This document shows positions 6,617-7,015 of a DNA stretch of 7,015 nucleotides, one piece after another (within the stretch, counting starts at the first letter, position 1; every line of letters begins with the position of its first letter). The DNA is taken from positions 1 to 7,015 of the forward strand of contig JBMLTO010000116.1 of assembly GCA_049239925.1 (NCBI GenBank). The letters run 5' to 3'. The translations under genes were made by a program, and so were the position numbers. A model generated the notes under the pieces. That model saw only the letters and a program-made list of their open reading frames with translations, had not been told where the DNA came from and did not search any database. Source of the DNA: Legionella_A sp049239925. GTDB lineage: Bacteria > Pseudomonadota > Gammaproteobacteria > Legionellales > Legionellaceae.

Positions 6617-6855
6617 TATACGGGTTCAATATCAGATTTCATTAAACGAGTCTGGGGGATAAAAATAGCCTGATTCCGGGATTTACAGCTAAGTACAATG
6701 TGCATATATTAGTTTATGATGAGGTTGATGAAACCAATGTAGAGGCTGCTCGACGTGAACAGCGATTCAAAAACTGATCCAGGCTGTAGACGTTAAATTG
6801 GATTGAGAATCTAAATCCAGACTGGCGTGATCTCTATGAAGACATTTGCCGCTGA
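6617..6855 (+). pseudogene. Degraded GIY-YIG endonuclease gene, N-terminus missing
   Basis: Joining two frames gives a recognisable small GIY-YIG domain protein. YTGSISDFIKRVW (6617-6655) is the YIG strand and following helix. After a one-base deletion near 6656, the next frame reads DKNSLIPGFTAKYNVHILVY (6658-6717). It continues DEVDETNVEAARREQRFKN and, past two in-frame stops, ends in LNWIENLNPDWRDLYEDICR and TGA at 6853. The spacing matches stand-alone single-domain GIY-YIG proteins, with the EAARREQ helix holding the catalytic Glu and the NPDWRDLY tail. Stops are TGA at 6775 (probably a former Trp codon) and TAG at 6787. The N-terminal GIY strand is missing, because homology begins 14 bp after repeat copy B ends. 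The gene is dead. Family members are associated with DNA repair or mobile elements; this one's former role is unknown. Confidence 0.8.
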
Positions 6856-6866
6856 TTAAGATCGAA

Positions 6867-6932
6867 TGGATGCCACCAACAAGTGTATAGCGTTGGGAGA
6901 TAGGCGGGAGGATTAATTGTCAACACGCCCTA
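6867..6932 (+). repeat. Partial third copy (C) of the IS-end repeat
   Basis: The segment from TGGATGCCACCAACAAGTG (6867-6885) to AATTGTCAACACGCCCTA (6915-6932) follows the outer half of copies A and B: a REP-like TGGATGCC...AAC.AGT stretch, then a G-rich AGATAGGCGGGAGG link, then the terminal 18-mer. Its spacing differs from A and B by a few bases and its inner half is missing. It has the same orientation as A and is inverted to B. Confidence 0.7.
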
Positions 6933-6985
6933 GTCTTTTTTGGTAGAAAAAACCAAGATTATGAGATAAAGATCTGAAATAAGTG

Positions 6986-7013
6986 TTGACAAAGGTAATA
7001 AAAGCAGTAGAAT
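6986..7013 (+). promoter_or_regulatory. Strong sigma70-like promoter at the window edge
   Basis: TTGACA (6986-6991) is a perfect -35 hexamer. Sixteen bases later, TAGAAT (7008-7013) matches the -10 consensus at five of six positions. The spacer is A-rich. Transcription would run rightward out of the window. Promoters this close to consensus often serve stable RNA genes, but the target is not visible, so that is only a suggestion. The interval 6933-6985 before it is AT-rich and shows no gene. Confidence 0.6.
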
Positions 7014-7015
7014 GT

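Larger units (their letters stand above)
6472..6932. mobile_element. 461-bp inverted-repeat-bounded unit with a GIY-YIG remnant
   Basis: The left end is TAGGGCATGTTGACAATT (6472-6489). The right end is AATTGTCAACACGCCCTA (6915-6932). They are inverted repeats matching at 17 of 18 positions. If the element proper begins GGGC and ends GCCC, it is flanked by TA on both sides, consistent with a 2-bp TA target duplication. Inside are repeat copy B, a broken GIY-YIG nuclease gene and repeat copy C. It has no transposase, so at most it was mobilised in trans by an element sharing these ends, such as the IS5-like one at 549-1001. It could instead be two independent IS-end fragments that happen to face each other. 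Confidence 0.45.

Noticed and set aside
6934..6960. Possible terminator made of CTTTTTTGG and CCAAG
   Set aside because: The stem is only about six pairs with a wobble, and no T run follows on the + strand.
1..7015. CRISPR array, tRNA genes or a prophage module
   Set aside because: There are no regularly spaced direct repeats with unique spacers, no cloverleaf-like stretch and no phage protein motifs. The repeats present are IS ends and REP-like palindromes.

Overview
The window is a chromosomal segment from an AT-rich gammaproteobacterium. It holds one compact block of four housekeeping genes, lptD-surA-pdxA-folA, all on the + strand, set between runs of decayed mobile DNA. The protein sequences and gene order fit Gammaproteobacteria. 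The low GC content, the heavy load of broken insertion sequences and the palindromic repeat style suggest an intracellular or host-associated lineage, perhaps Legionellales/Coxiellaceae-like. That placement is inference from composition and style, not proof.

Left flank (1-1001): three different mobile elements lie side by side. Positions 1-54 look like the outer end of an IS21-type element, with two 22-bp direct repeats. Positions 87 to about 548 look like the 5' part of a group II intron RNA that has lost its protein gene and 3' domains. Positions 549-1001 are the 5' half of an IS5-family element on the - strand, with its transposase cut just after the first catalytic aspartate. The outer end of that IS is only 30 bp from the lptD start codon.

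Core (1032-6467): lptD encodes the outer-membrane LPS translocon barrel, and surA the periplasmic chaperone that delivers barrels such as LptD. pdxA (vitamin B6 synthesis) overlaps surA by 4 nt. folA (dihydrofolate reductase) overlaps pdxA by 8 nt. In E. coli the same neighbourhood has rsmA, apaG and apaH between pdxA and folA; here all three are absent. FolA carries unusual substitutions at normally conserved positions (Pro-Trp replaced by Leu-Cys, and Gly-Arg replaced by Gly-Gly).

Right flank (6468-7015): a 132-bp repeat starts 5 bp after the folA stop. It is an inverted, ungapped copy of the IS end found just upstream of lptD, so the whole four-gene block is bracketed by inverted repeats. 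Beyond it lies a broken GIY-YIG endonuclease gene, then a third partial copy of the repeat. Together the second and third copies form a 461-bp unit with 18-bp terminal inverted repeats around the nuclease remnant. The window ends in a strong sigma70-like promoter pointing right, toward an unseen gene.

I see no convincing new defence or catalytic system. The most interesting points are the inverted-repeat bracketing of an essential operon, the inverted-repeat-bounded GIY-YIG unit, and the atypical FolA active site.
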